This document shows, in pieces, positions 1 through 7,836 of a DNA stretch of 27,422 nt. The stretch covers positions 1-27,422 of the IMG/VR virus record IMGVR_UViG_3300028025_003877. One strand, given 5' to 3'. Position 1 is the first letter of the stretch; each line of letters begins with the position of its first letter. The translations under genes were made by a program, and so were the position numbers. The notes below the pieces were generated by a model, which was not told the DNA's origin, ran no database searches, and saw only the letters and a list, made by a program, of their open reading frames with translations. This DNA is from a virus.

Positions 1-177
1 CCAGAAGTTCTCTGGCTGAACGTTGTTAAGAATCGACATGATAGTATTGACCGAATCGGAGCAAAGTTCTTCTTGGACTATGGCGGTATCCTGCCAATGA
101 CAACAGAAGAACAAACAATGGCTGACCCAAATGCTGGTCGTAAGCCACGAAAGGAGAGCGGCAATGCAGGTGAGTGA
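1..177 (+). CDS. DnaB-like replicative helicase, C-terminal end (partial)
   Basis: Frame 1 is open from the window edge and ends at TGA 175-177, giving the last 58 residues of a larger protein. The segment VLWLNVVKNRHDSID followed by an IGAKFFLDYG stretch matches the last beta strands of the RecA-like core of DnaB-family helicases, where a K-N-R segment precedes a short strand and a variable polar tail. Known for the family: a hexameric 5'-3' helicase at the replication fork. The following gene starts inside its last codons, so the two are co-transcribed. Only the tail is visible, so a related RecA-fold ATPase is possible. Confidence 0.65.
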   Translation, partial: PEVLWLNVVKNRHDSIDRIGAKFFLDYGGILPMTTEEQTMADPNAGRKPRKESGNAGE

Positions 178-541
178 GCGAGAGCAGCAGATCTTGGCGA
201 GAGTATTAGAGATGCTTGGCTCAGGTCAGGCATCCGTTGCTGATCTTGAGGACTATGTGATTGGCTATTCCGTTCTGGGGCGCATTGTCGCCCTTGCGCA
301 GGGAGAGGCTGAAACTGCCGAGCAGGAGCGTAAACTTGCTTGGGCGCGAGCCTTCTCTGAGTCGAAGATGAGCGGAAAGGTCAGCGACAAACTGGCTGAG
401 ATGCAAGCCGAGATTCAGGTTGAAGACCATCGACATCGCGAGATCAGGGCTAGGGAGAAGTTGACCAACCTGCGCAACACATGGCAGGCTGTAGAGCAGG
501 CAATGAATGCCATTAAGTTCTTGGGGAGAAACGGCGGATGA
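164..541 (+). CDS. Hypothetical protein, helical, 125 aa
   Basis: I chose the ATG at 164 because AAGGAGAG lies just upstream with about 6 bases of spacing; an in-frame start at 131 lacks such a site. The product is charged and probably almost all helical. It has an E/Q/R-rich central stretch (roughly residues 45-100) that could form a coiled coil, and no Cys pairs or membrane segments. It overlaps the helicase gene by 14 bases and the next gene by ATGA, so it is translationally coupled inside the replication operon. I do not recognise the family. Its position suggests a replication accessory role, but that is context only. Confidence 0.7.
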   Translation: MQVSEREQQILARVLEMLGSGQASVADLEDYVIGYSVLGRIVALAQGEAETAEQERKLAWARAFSESKMSGKVSDKLAEMQAEIQVEDHRHREIRAREKLTNLRNTWQAVEQAMNAIKFLGRNGG

Positions 542-915
542 GCAAACTATACGCTGGCAATGGAGTCGTATGCGTAGACTTCGACGGAACCCTATTCCCC
601 TACCGACCACTCTACGAGCAGAACCCCCCTATGCCAAACGCCGTCGAGACAATGTGGTGGCTAAAGTCTCAGGGATACAAGATTGTAATCTTCACTTCCC
701 GCCTCAGCCCATCGTGGCTTGAGGAGTCTGGGGAGTCAGAACAGCGCAGTCTCGGTTGGGTAGAAGGTCTCCTTGTGCAGAACAACATCCCATATGATAT
801 GATTACGGCAGAGAAAGTTCCAGCAGAGTATTATATCGATGACCGAGCGATTGCCTTCAGGGGCAATTGGCTACAGGTAAAGAAAGAAGTAATGGACGGA
901 AAGGTGGAGAACTAA
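538..915 (+). CDS. HAD-superfamily phosphatase
   Basis: 125 aa. HAD motif I is DFDGTLF with the nucleophile and acid/base Asp at residues 14 and 16. Motif II is TSR at 52-54. A motif III Lys lies near 92, and motif IV is IDDRA with Asp 100 and 101. The protein is short, with only a minimal cap, like phage 5'-nucleotidase or polynucleotide-phosphatase HAD proteins. Known for the fold: Mg-dependent phosphoryl transfer through an aspartyl-phosphate. The substrate cannot be read from the sequence; the dNMP-kinase-like neighbour suggests nucleotides or DNA ends. It starts by ATGA overlap with the preceding gene and shares one base with the next start. Confidence 0.85.
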   Translation: MSKLYAGNGVVCVDFDGTLFPYRPLYEQNPPMPNAVETMWWLKSQGYKIVIFTSRLSPSWLEESGESEQRSLGWVEGLLVQNNIPYDMITAEKVPAEYYIDDRAIAFRGNWLQVKKEVMDGKVEN

Positions 916-1487
916 TGGTTCGCAAGAACATTGCCATCTCAGGAAAGTTTGCCGTCGGTAAGACTAGTGCTGCCGAAATCTTGGTAAACAATGCTGGCTA
1001 TAAGAGGCTGTCGATGGCACAGCCAATCAAAGACTTTGTGCTACAAGCATACGGAACCATTGATAAGGGTGCGACTCTAACAACTTACCCAGACGGGTCA
1101 AAGAGTGTCCGACAAGTAATGCAAGAAGTTGGGCAGCGCATGAAGGAAGTTGATCGAAACATTTGGCTGAAGATGCTGAAGTCTCAGATCGACGAATGCT
1201 TCTATGTCGGAACGCCAGTTGTCATTGACGACATGCGCTTTCCGTTCGAGGCTGACTTCCTTCGCGCCAATGGTTTTATTATTGCTAGGCTGACGGCTCC
1301 AGATTCAGTACGCTTCGCGCGTTATTCTGCAATCTACGGACGACCACCGAGCCATAAGGAAATCCACGACACAAGCGAAGTGCATGTACCGCTTATCTCC
1401 GCCGATGTTGAGATCGATGGCGAAGAGTCACCAGAGGCTGTTGCCGATAGGCTTGCAGCACTTGCAGAAGGTGAGATCAATGGATGA
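915..1487 (+). CDS. Deoxynucleoside monophosphate kinase-like P-loop protein
   Basis: 190 aa. The start is ATG 915 in a TAATG stop-start overlap, preceded by AAGGTGGAG. Residues 10-17 (GKFAVGKT) form a Walker A P-loop right after the first strand. A later DDMRFPFEADFLRANG segment matches the conserved D-x-R-F-x-x-E-A helix of phage dNMP kinases such as the T4 gp1 group, followed by a strand and an Arg-rich lid-like region. Known role of the family: phosphorylating dNMPs to dNDPs for phage DNA synthesis. Another small P-loop nucleotide kinase is the alternative. Co-location with the HAD phosphatase supports nucleotide metabolism. Confidence 0.7.
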   Translation: MVRKNIAISGKFAVGKTSAAEILVNNAGYKRLSMAQPIKDFVLQAYGTIDKGATLTTYPDGSKSVRQVMQEVGQRMKEVDRNIWLKMLKSQIDECFYVGTPVVIDDMRFPFEADFLRANGFIIARLTAPDSVRFARYSAIYGRPPSHKEIHDTSEVHVPLISADVEIDGEESPEAVADRLAALAEGEING

Positions 1488-1923
1488 TACTTTGTCCGCA
1501 CTGCAAGAAGAGGTTCAACATGTGGGAAGCACAGGTCAGAACGATCAAGAAGAAGCGCGTGGTTCAATGTCCACATTGTCTGGAATGGCTCTAAGCCCAG
1601 TTGATTATATTGTTAATCGACTTGACTCAGACCCTAACTACATTAAGTATCTTCTAGTGGTTCGACCCTATGTGGTTTCTGCGCTGACATATCCCCCTCA
1701 TCCATACGATGAAGAGGGTAGGCTGGAGATGCACTCTTCAGCCATCGGAAACCCCCTCCACTGCGACATAATCGAACTGAACACTTGGTTGGAGACATTA
1801 TCTGCAGAAGATAATCGTCTCCTTTTTTCTTGGGCTGAGAAGCAGGGCGCAAAGCCAGCATTCGGCGCTGCGAGAATCCGTCGTGTTGAAAGACTCGTCG
1901 GGGATTGGAATAAGCGACGATGA
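1480..1923 (+). CDS. Hypothetical protein, 147 aa
   Basis: The start at ATG 1480 (MDDTLSAL) has a GAAGGTGAG site upstream and overlaps the preceding gene by 8 bases; in-frame starts further upstream would lie deep inside that gene. The first 45 residues are polar and probably disordered. The rest looks folded, with a VDYIVNRLDSDPNYIKYLL helix-like stretch and a basic C-terminus. No Cys pairs, P-loop or membrane segment. The stop overlaps the next start as ATGA. Family not recognised; operon position suggests a replication-linked role. Confidence 0.65.
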   Translation: MDDTLSALQEEVQHVGSTGQNDQEEARGSMSTLSGMALSPVDYIVNRLDSDPNYIKYLLVVRPYVVSALTYPPHPYDEEGRLEMHSSAIGNPLHCDIIELNTWLETLSAEDNRLLFSWAEKQGAKPAFGAARIRRVERLVGDWNKRR

Positions 1924-2126
1924 ACCACAATAAACTAGATGATTCCCTTAGGTTCTTACTGGACCAGTATCACGATAAGGTTGAGAGAGGTGTTATTCCG
2001 AACGGAATAAGTTTCCATAAATGGCTGAAGAGTCTTGGGATTCTTTCGCCTGATGCCGAGAGGCTAATCCGCAAACGAGAAGTTCAATTTAGGGAACGTG
2101 GATATGAAGGAGAAGATAATGCCTAA
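1920..2126 (+). CDS. Hypothetical small protein, 68 aa
   Basis: It begins by ATGA overlap with the preceding stop and ends inside the leader of the metallophosphoesterase gene. The product is highly charged and helical, with a central FHKWLKSLGILS segment and an R/K/E-rich C-terminus. Overlapping organisation on both sides supports it as a real gene. No recognised family. Confidence 0.6.
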   Translation: MNHNKLDDSLRFLLDQYHDKVERGVIPNGISFHKWLKSLGILSPDAERLIRKREVQFRERGYEGEDNA

Positions 2127-3201
2127 CAAAGGTTTTTTCTGGAGCGAGAGCATTCTTAAAGACCTGCTAGTTCTTGGTAAGGAAGATTTCCGAGTCAAGT
2201 ACCCAGCAGTATCTGCGCACGCATACCGTCAGCGTCTTGCTGAGGAGCGTCGTAAACTTGGAGAGGAGCCGAACGCTATGGTTCAAGTACGACACGACAT
2301 TGCTGCCGTAAAGCCAGTTCCATTGAAGTATCTTAAGCGCGTAGGCAAGGCTCCATCTGGCAAGCGTGGCGAACTAGTTGTTGCCGCTGGCGACTTCCAG
2401 TTCCCATTTGAGGACGAGGATGTATTTGCTGCGTTCTTAACATTCCTAGCGGTCGAGCGACCCAATCGGATCGTCTTGACTGGCGATATCCTTGACCTGA
2501 CGAGTGTATCCAACTTCGACCGCGATCCAAGATTGGGCATGCCAGTGCAGCAGGAGTTGGCTCACGCCCACTCGCGTCTGGCTGAGATTCGCTGTGCTGC
2601 TGGTAAGGACGCGAAGATCTTCTTCGTGTACGGCAACCATGAGGCTCGCATGAGCAAGTGGCTGGCTCGCAAGGCTCCTGAGTTGGTTGGTCTCGCAGAT
2701 GCAGAAGGCAATGAGATTCTTTCTCTTGCCAATCTGCTACGCCTAGATCATCTCGACATTACCCCGTGCCTTAATGACGGGACTGAGTGGAGTGGTCCAG
2801 AGCACCTGCGATCCTATTATCAGATTGCTCCAGACCTTATCGCCACGCACGGCACATACTCACGAACTACTGGCGGTGGCGCATCTATTCTGCCAATTGT
2901 TGACGCTGCGGGCGCATCAGTTGTCGGCGGGCATGACCACTCGCAGGGCATGTCCTTCCGCACGGTCGGCGGATTTGCTGAACTTGAAGAGAAGCGCATG
3001 GTTGCGATCTCGACAGGGATGATGTGCCGAAGGACTGAACTCGGCTATCTAGCACAGCATCAGGTTGCTCGCTGGGCTGCTGGCTTTGCGGTAATCGAAC
3101 TGTGGGGACAGGGCGCTGGCGAATGGCAACCTGACTTTGCTTCGTGGACTGGCAAGGAACTAGTCTGGCGTGGCAAGCGATATGTAGGCAAGAATGGCTA
3201 A
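2119..3201 (+). CDS. Calcineurin-like metallophosphoesterase
   Basis: 360 aa from ATG 2119, which has AAGGAG 6 bases upstream; the longer reading from a GTG at 2098 has no good site. The metallophosphoesterase ligands appear in order: GDFQ (about 91-94), GDILD (122-126), YGNHEAR (171-177), a later THG and a GGHDH block. N-terminal residues 1-45 form a separate charged helical segment (WSESILKDLLVL, then AYRQRLAEERRKL) that could be a small DNA- or protein-binding domain. Known for the fold: two-metal hydrolysis of phosphoesters, with Mre11/SbcD-type nucleases among members. Next to a resolvase and a helicase a DNA substrate is plausible, but a nucleotide or protein phosphatase is possible. 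Confidence 0.8.
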   Translation: MPNKGFFWSESILKDLLVLGKEDFRVKYPAVSAHAYRQRLAEERRKLGEEPNAMVQVRHDIAAVKPVPLKYLKRVGKAPSGKRGELVVAAGDFQFPFEDEDVFAAFLTFLAVERPNRIVLTGDILDLTSVSNFDRDPRLGMPVQQELAHAHSRLAEIRCAAGKDAKIFFVYGNHEARMSKWLARKAPELVGLADAEGNEILSLANLLRLDHLDITPCLNDGTEWSGPEHLRSYYQIAPDLIATHGTYSRTTGGGASILPIVDAAGASVVGGHDHSQGMSFRTVGGFAELEEKRMVAISTGMMCRRTELGYLAQHQVARWAAGFAVIELWGQGAGEWQPDFASWTGKELVWRGKRYVGKNG

Positions 3202-3757
3202 GCGCAGGTACGGCGATAGCAAGATGCTATCTGACTCTTTCGGGAAGCCATTGACTGAGAAGGTCATTGCCAAAGATCCAGAGAGGACTAAGGCAAAGCG
3301 TGCGCTGCTGCGTCGGTCGAAGTCAGCAGAGCGAGAGTTTGCTCGCTGGCTGACTGACCGTGATGGCAGGGATGAGCGTCTCAAGGGTCTGACTTCATCC
3401 ACTGGTCGCATTGGTCATGTGACTGGGATTCAGGCGGACATCCTGTCCAAGACTTATCTTGGAGAAGCGAAGAACGAGAAGTTCCCGCTGAAGTGGCTGC
3501 GCTATTGGCATAAGATTGTTCAGAAGGCTACGGAGTGGGGCAAAGATCCCATCCTAATGATCTTGCCGCCAAATCGTGGCGAGGTCGACGCTCGACTGCC
3601 AGCCTTGCATATCATTACGCCAGAACGCCACGAAGAACTGCTTCGCAAGGAGAAGTACTACGACGACCACGATGGAGATGCTGAGGCTAAGTTCATTCAA
3701 CCAATCAACCCAGATCCCACTAAGAAGATGGCAAAGGAGTTAAAGAATGGCGGGTAA
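3194..3757 (+). CDS. Archaeal-type (Hjc-like) Holliday junction resolvase / PD-(D/E)XK nuclease
   Basis: 187 aa. After a basic N-terminus, SAEREFARWL (about 43-52) is the leading helix with the conserved Glu. Then come GLTSSTGRIGH, an acidic QADIL strand and YLGEAKNEK, together giving the E...D...ExK signature of the nuclease core. The helix after it and the KDPILMILP strand complete the fold. Known for Hjc proteins: symmetric cleavage of four-way junctions as dimers; phages use such enzymes to resolve DNA before packaging. The start overlaps the preceding gene by 8 bases. Another PD-(D/E)XK endonuclease is the alternative. Confidence 0.7.
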   Translation: MAKRRYGDSKMLSDSFGKPLTEKVIAKDPERTKAKRALLRRSKSAEREFARWLTDRDGRDERLKGLTSSTGRIGHVTGIQADILSKTYLGEAKNEKFPLKWLRYWHKIVQKATEWGKDPILMILPPNRGEVDARLPALHIITPERHEELLRKEKYYDDHDGDAEAKFIQPINPDPTKKMAKELKNGG

Positions 3758-3944
3758 GAAGACAGCAAAGTTGGCGATCAAGGGTGGCGGATCATCCCGT
3801 CCATTTTCCCCGAAGGAATGCCACAAGTGCGGCAAAGAGATTTCCGCGTCTAAGGATTATATGACCTTCTTAGAAATGGCTTGGGTAAACAATCACTTCG
3901 CTCGTCGCTACCGAAACACTCACAGGGCGTGCATCAAGGTATAA
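3747..3944 (+). CDS. Small zinc-knuckle protein, 65 aa
   Basis: ATG 3747 has AAAGGAG about 7 bases upstream and overlaps the resolvase gene. A basic, Gly-rich N-terminus precedes CHKCGKEI (CxxC); a second half-site, HRAC, comes near the C-terminus. The four ligands C-C-H-C would form one zinc site. It is the last gene before the hairpin at 3949. Likely a small nucleic-acid-binding or adaptor protein; no family recognised. Confidence 0.65.
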   Translation: MAGKKTAKLAIKGGGSSRPFSPKECHKCGKEISASKDYMTFLEMAWVNNHFARRYRNTHRACIKV

Positions 3945-3948
3945 TTAA

Positions 3949-3988
3949 AACGAGTTAGCAGTCGACCCTTCCCGACTGCTAACTCGTT
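3949..3988. terminator. Bidirectional terminator between convergent genes
   Basis: A perfect 16-bp inverted repeat (arms 3949-3964 and 3973-3988) with an 8-base loop lies between two convergent operons. A short CCCCTTTATA run follows on the plus side and TTTTAATTA-type sequence on the minus side. The position right after the stop at 3944 and just before the minus-strand stop at 3994 fits a shared terminator. Confidence 0.8.
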
Positions 3989-3993
3989 CCCCT

Positions 3994-4662
3994 TTATACT
4001 GACGCTACTTCCAACTCAACTACCCAAAGCCTAGAGTTCACAGACCCAGCGATAGCAGCAGCAAGCGAGTCTGAATCTAGCCAAGTCACTCCAACCTGAG
4101 AGAAGTTCTCGTCAAAGAAGTGGTGACCCTTTGCCGCAGACCATTTCTTATGACCTCCACTGACGATTGAGTCAATCTGCATTCGGTGACCAAGACGGAC
4201 AAACGAGTCAATGATATCAACCACTGAATCTAGCGTGATGCCGTACTCCTCAAATGCTTTCTTGTCCAGAGAAACAGAATCCTCGCTTCCAAAGTCTGGG
4301 CTGCTCGTAAGGATGTCGTAGACTGCGTGCGCAGATTTGATACCGCTCAGAACGCTATCAACTGGGATATTCTTGATCTGGCTACGGATAAACTTATCTA
4401 GTTCTGGGATAGTTTTGATCTTCGTTGGATTCTTTTCAGTATTTGCATCAGCGTTTTCTAGCGCAGATTTCTCGCCAGTACTAAAGACAAATCCATCAGA
4501 AGAGAATACAGACTTCGCGTAGATCTCTCCGATATTATCCAGTTTCTTTTGCTGTGCGAAATCGACAGATAGTTTGGCTCGGTTGATTGCCTCCTGCTCC
4601 GTCGGGTCAAAGTTCTTCTTAGTTGATTCTGCTGAGATAACGAAGTGACGATTGTATTTCAT
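3994..4662 (-). CDS. Hypothetical protein downstream of the VWA gene, 222 aa
   Basis: The start is preceded by TAGGAGGATAAA, a strong SD. The protein is soluble-looking, with no membrane segment and no Cys. A charged N-terminal third is followed by two blocks, IKTIPELDKFIRSQIKNIPVD and a C-terminal part with GHRMQIDSIVSGGHKKW and a closing hydrophobic strand RLWVVELEV. It follows the VWA gene by 9 bases and ends at the bidirectional terminator, so it is the third member of the AAA+/VWA operon. I do not recognise it; it may be a partner or substrate of that pair. Confidence 0.7.
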   Translation of the reverse strand: MKYNRHFVISAESTKKNFDPTEQEAINRAKLSVDFAQQKKLDNIGEIYAKSVFSSDGFVFSTGEKSALENADANTEKNPTKIKTIPELDKFIRSQIKNIPVDSVLSGIKSAHAVYDILTSSPDFGSEDSVSLDKKAFEEYGITLDSVVDIIDSFVRLGHRMQIDSIVSGGHKKWSAAKGHHFFDENFSQVGVTWLDSDSLAAAIAGSVNSRLWVVELEVASV

Positions 4663-4671
4663 TTTATCCTC

Positions 4672-6816
4672 CTATCCAATGATTCCCTGAGCCGTAAGTC
4701 GGCGCAAGATTTTCCCCATCTTTGATGGCAACTCGGCTGGGTTCTCCACCTTAACAAACTCGCTGCCGTAGATGGAAGCGTTCTCGTCTCGGATGCCCCA
4801 AGCACCGACACCGATACCAATGACTACGCCGCCATCTGCTCGGATTGTTGCGATCATATCCTTAGTGTTCTCCGATACCGCGCCATCCGTGATCTGAAGG
4901 ATGACCCGTCGCTTAGCGTCAATGCTCTTGAGACGCTCCCATGCGACCGCGAGACCCTCAGCGGCGGGAGTGCCGCCACCTCCCCACTTCCACATCTTCG
5001 CCAGCATCGTCTTTGTAATCCGCGACGAGAACTTCTTGGCGATCCCAACCTGATAGTTGCAGAATCCATGAATCTCGTACGGAATCCTATTGCGCTCCAA
5101 CGCTGAGCCAGCAATCGCTACCGACTGGATCGCGTACTCTGCTGGGCTTGCCGAGCAGTAGTAGCGGGTATCATCCTCTATCCACTCCTTCTCTGTCTGT
5201 GATGTTAGCCCGTAGGTTGCGCGCTCCTTTACATACTCTTGATATCGCTTTCCCTGACTGCCAATATATTGCGCTCGCGTAGTTAGGGTGTCATAGATGC
5301 TATTCCCGTTGATCTGACCGCCTTCGTACATTGAGCCGCTGAGGTCGACGCTTACGATAAACGCTGAGCCGCCGACATTGCCGTCATCCTGCTGATTGAA
5401 GATATCAACTTTACCCACTCGCATCTGCGAAGCGCGGCGAACATCCACGCGACCAGATCGCTCGTTGCGCTTGACGCGCTTACTCGCGGCAGTCTGCGAG
5501 ATGACTCGCATTTGCAGAGCCAGCGCATTAGCAACTCCACCGAACGGAGCGGTCAGCATGTCGATCGCCGAACCCTCCAACTTCTCTGACTCCTCAGCAT
5601 CCTTCCACTCATTATCCTTACGAGTCTGCAATCGCTCCTTGCCAATGTTGGCGACTCGGATTGTCTTGTCATCCTGATAGCCAAGCGCGCCAGACGAGCG
5701 AACCTCTACCGAGATAGAGTTCTGCTCCTCAAACAAGTCAAGATTCACATCACTGATGTCGCTCTTGGAGATGCCAGATGGCTTGACCGAAGCAACACCG
5801 CCGTATGATAGCGTCGGTGCTACGCGGTACATATCTCCCGCCTCTGGCTTGACGATGCCCTCAACGGCTCGCATGATTGACTTCGCGCGCTTACGCAGCG
5901 AGTCAGTCGTAGCCCCGCCGACGACCTTATCGTATCCGTCGGTAGTCAGGACGCGGCTGCTACCAGAAGTACCCTTGTCGTTGCCCATACGCTCGTCTAG
6001 GGCGTTCTTATGCGCCTGTTCCGTAGCATCATAGGTTCGGCTCTCTCGCAAGATAGGCTTGTCTGAGGACGGAGGAGTTGGTTCTCCATCGCCCTGCTCG
6101 TTGCCGCCAGTAGTGCCGTCCGAAGGGTCGGACTCGACCTCTTCCTTCTTGCCGTCACCCTTTGTGCGCTGCGTCGGGTCAGGCATGCCGCCCTTTTCTG
6201 GCTTCCCCGCTGCCGACTTCTTTGGCTTGCGACCTGCGCCCTTTGTATTTTCTGCGACCTCATCAAACAGCGACAAGATCAACGGAATCATCGGCACAAG
6301 TTCGCCCGTGTTCTTTGCGGCGCGTACCTTATTGAGATAGCGAGTAATGAATAGGGCGATTACTTTCTGGGCGCGCGGCTTGATCATGTGGGTAGCATAT
6401 TCATAGCCAGCCACTTCAAGGTAGAAGCATTTGATTGCCTGAATCGCCCACGGCTCAGTCAGCAGCGTTGGGAAGAACTCGTCCACCAACTGCGTCTGGA
6501 ACTGCCATTTTAGTCCGCGCTTTGCGTGGAAGGACTTGCGCTCCATGCGCCCATCTTCAAGGACATTGAGGATCAGGTGCTCCATCTGGTCAAGACCCTT
6601 GCCAGCATCTCCGTCTGTGCTAGTGATATGCAGAGCCTCGTGGCTCGCAAGAACCTGAGCGTTGCGCGCGCCGACTGGCAACTGCACGAAGCGCGTTGGA
6701 AGGTGCGTGCTCGCACCCTTCTCCGTGCTCGGCATGACAATCGTGCCACTCTGACCCGTGAAAGCGTCAATATAGGTAGCCAACTGGCTCTGGTTGAACA
6801 GATACTTCTTAGGCAT
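4672..6816 (-). CDS. CobT-like VWA-domain protein with N-terminal HExxH motif
   Basis: 714 aa. Start ATG 6816 follows GAGGAGGTTGCAA and overlaps the AAA+ gene by 8 bases. The N-terminal domain has HEALH at 59-63 and LNVLEDGRMER near 83-93, the arrangement seen in zincin-like domains of some VWA proteins. A low-complexity K/G/P/D/E-rich linker spans roughly 200-270. The C-terminal VWA domain carries the metal-ion-dependent adhesion site: DLSGS about 491-495, a GGTP Thr about 615, and TDG about 643-645. Known: VWA proteins of this kind work with MoxR/CobS AAA+ ATPases as chelatase-like or remodelling complexes. The phage substrate is unknown. A cobaltochelatase role is unlikely without other cobalamin genes. 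Confidence 0.8.
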   Translation of the reverse strand: MPKKYLFNQSQLATYIDAFTGQSGTIVMPSTEKGASTHLPTRFVQLPVGARNAQVLASHEALHITSTDGDAGKGLDQMEHLILNVLEDGRMERKSFHAKRGLKWQFQTQLVDEFFPTLLTEPWAIQAIKCFYLEVAGYEYATHMIKPRAQKVIALFITRYLNKVRAAKNTGELVPMIPLILSLFDEVAENTKGAGRKPKKSAAGKPEKGGMPDPTQRTKGDGKKEEVESDPSDGTTGGNEQGDGEPTPPSSDKPILRESRTYDATEQAHKNALDERMGNDKGTSGSSRVLTTDGYDKVVGGATTDSLRKRAKSIMRAVEGIVKPEAGDMYRVAPTLSYGGVASVKPSGISKSDISDVNLDLFEEQNSISVEVRSSGALGYQDDKTIRVANIGKERLQTRKDNEWKDAEESEKLEGSAIDMLTAPFGGVANALALQMRVISQTAASKRVKRNERSGRVDVRRASQMRVGKVDIFNQQDDGNVGGSAFIVSVDLSGSMYEGGQINGNSIYDTLTTRAQYIGSQGKRYQEYVKERATYGLTSQTEKEWIEDDTRYYCSASPAEYAIQSVAIAGSALERNRIPYEIHGFCNYQVGIAKKFSSRITKTMLAKMWKWGGGGTPAAEGLAVAWERLKSIDAKRRVILQITDGAVSENTKDMIATIRADGGVVIGIGVGAWGIRDENASIYGSEFVKVENPAELPSKMGKILRRLTAQGIIG

Positions 6817-7771
6817 TTGCAACCTCCTCAGTCTTAGGCGCGTCCTCCCCTGCGAAGGAGTCCAAGAACAACTTGTGAACGACAGGGCGATCCTCAGCGT
6901 TCACCTTGTTAGTGAACGCAATCTCTACCGCAGACATCATTGGGACATCGTTGGACAGGATCGCAATGTCAATGGCGCGTCGGGTACTAGCCGTCACGAA
7001 CATCGCCAGATTGTAGGCTGGCTGACCCTCCTTGACTGGCTCTGGCGCAATGCCACATGCTTTACGGATCGTATTCATTACCTCAACGATACGCATCGCT
7101 CGTGAATGTTTGATACCAGAAGCCCGTGCAATGACTACCGCTTCCTTCTCTGGCTGAGCCAGACCAAGATACTGAACCTCCGACACAATGAATCGGTCAA
7201 GGGTCGCCTCGTTGAGAATCTTAGCCCCAGCATATTGACCGCTATCGGCAGGGTTCGCCGTGGCGACGAGCATAAAGCCAGTCGTCGGAGATACCCGCTC
7301 TGAGCCAGAAGGATTCTCATAGATGTTGAGATCGTAATCGTTGGCGAGGAAGTCATGCAGTCGCATGAGTGTTCGCTCGTCGGCTGCGTTGATCTCGTCA
7401 AGGACAAGGATGCCGCCAGCACGGAGCGCATTAGGCAGAACGCCATCACGCCACTCCACCGACAGACCCTTGTCGCCGTTTACTGGGACTGGCAGACCGA
7501 TAAGGTTATCGCTCGTCGTGCCTTCTGCAAGGCTGACGACAAAGAGCGGCGCACCAATCTTGTTGGCGAACCAGCGAATCGCTGCGTTCTTGCCCGTGCC
7601 AGTATGACCCATCAGCATGACGGGACGATTGTGCTTGTACCCAAGAGCAAGCGCACTAATCTCTTCGCCCTGAGGTTCATAGTCCTCAACTGGCGGGATC
7701 AACGACTTATACTTGTCGTCTACAACTGGCTTAGTTAGTGAGATACCAGCAATCTCAATCGTGTTAGACAT
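6809..7771 (-). CDS. MoxR/CobS-like AAA+ ATPase
   Basis: 320 aa from ATG 7771, chosen because GGAGGTGGAT precedes it as in the neighbouring leaders; the in-frame start at 7801 lies in the leader. Walker A is GHTGTGKN (55-62), Walker B is ILVLDE (121-126) with INAADE after it, sensor 1 is TANP (171-174), and the EATLDRF block (188-194) carries the arginine-finger region typical of MoxR/CobS proteins. The Walker A ends in Asn where Thr or Ser is usual. It is the first gene of the operon with the VWA partner, a layout known for MoxR-VWA pairs. Expression starts from an R1 repeat (7811-7836) followed by a small hairpin. Confidence 0.85.
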   Translation of the reverse strand: MSNTIEIAGISLTKPVVDDKYKSLIPPVEDYEPQGEEISALALGYKHNRPVMLMGHTGTGKNAAIRWFANKIGAPLFVVSLAEGTTSDNLIGLPVPVNGDKGLSVEWRDGVLPNALRAGGILVLDEINAADERTLMRLHDFLANDYDLNIYENPSGSERVSPTTGFMLVATANPADSGQYAGAKILNEATLDRFIVSEVQYLGLAQPEKEAVVIARASGIKHSRAMRIVEVMNTIRKACGIAPEPVKEGQPAYNLAMFVTASTRRAIDIAILSNDVPMMSAVEIAFTNKVNAEDRPVVHKLFLDSFAGEDAPKTEEVANA

Positions 7772-7810
7772 ATCCACCTCCATACTCAACCCATAGGGCA
7801 ACTGCCCCTA

Positions 7811-7836
7811 CTATCAACCCGAATCATTACGGACTT
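7811..7836 (-). repeat. R1 repeat copy 1 (variant), leader of the AAA+ gene
   Basis: Minus-sense AAGTCCGTAATG, 4 variable bases, GGGTTGATAG. It is followed by a GGGCA/TGCCC hairpin (7796-7807), a second GTTGAGTATGGAGG and the start at 7771. The change CCC to TCC keeps pairing with GGGTT through G-U. Confidence 0.9.

Noticed and set aside
4672-7771. Cobalamin biosynthesis (cobaltochelatase CobS/CobT)
   Set aside because: The fold match is to the general MoxR/VWA type. No CobN or other pathway genes are present, so a metal chelatase call would be over-annotation.
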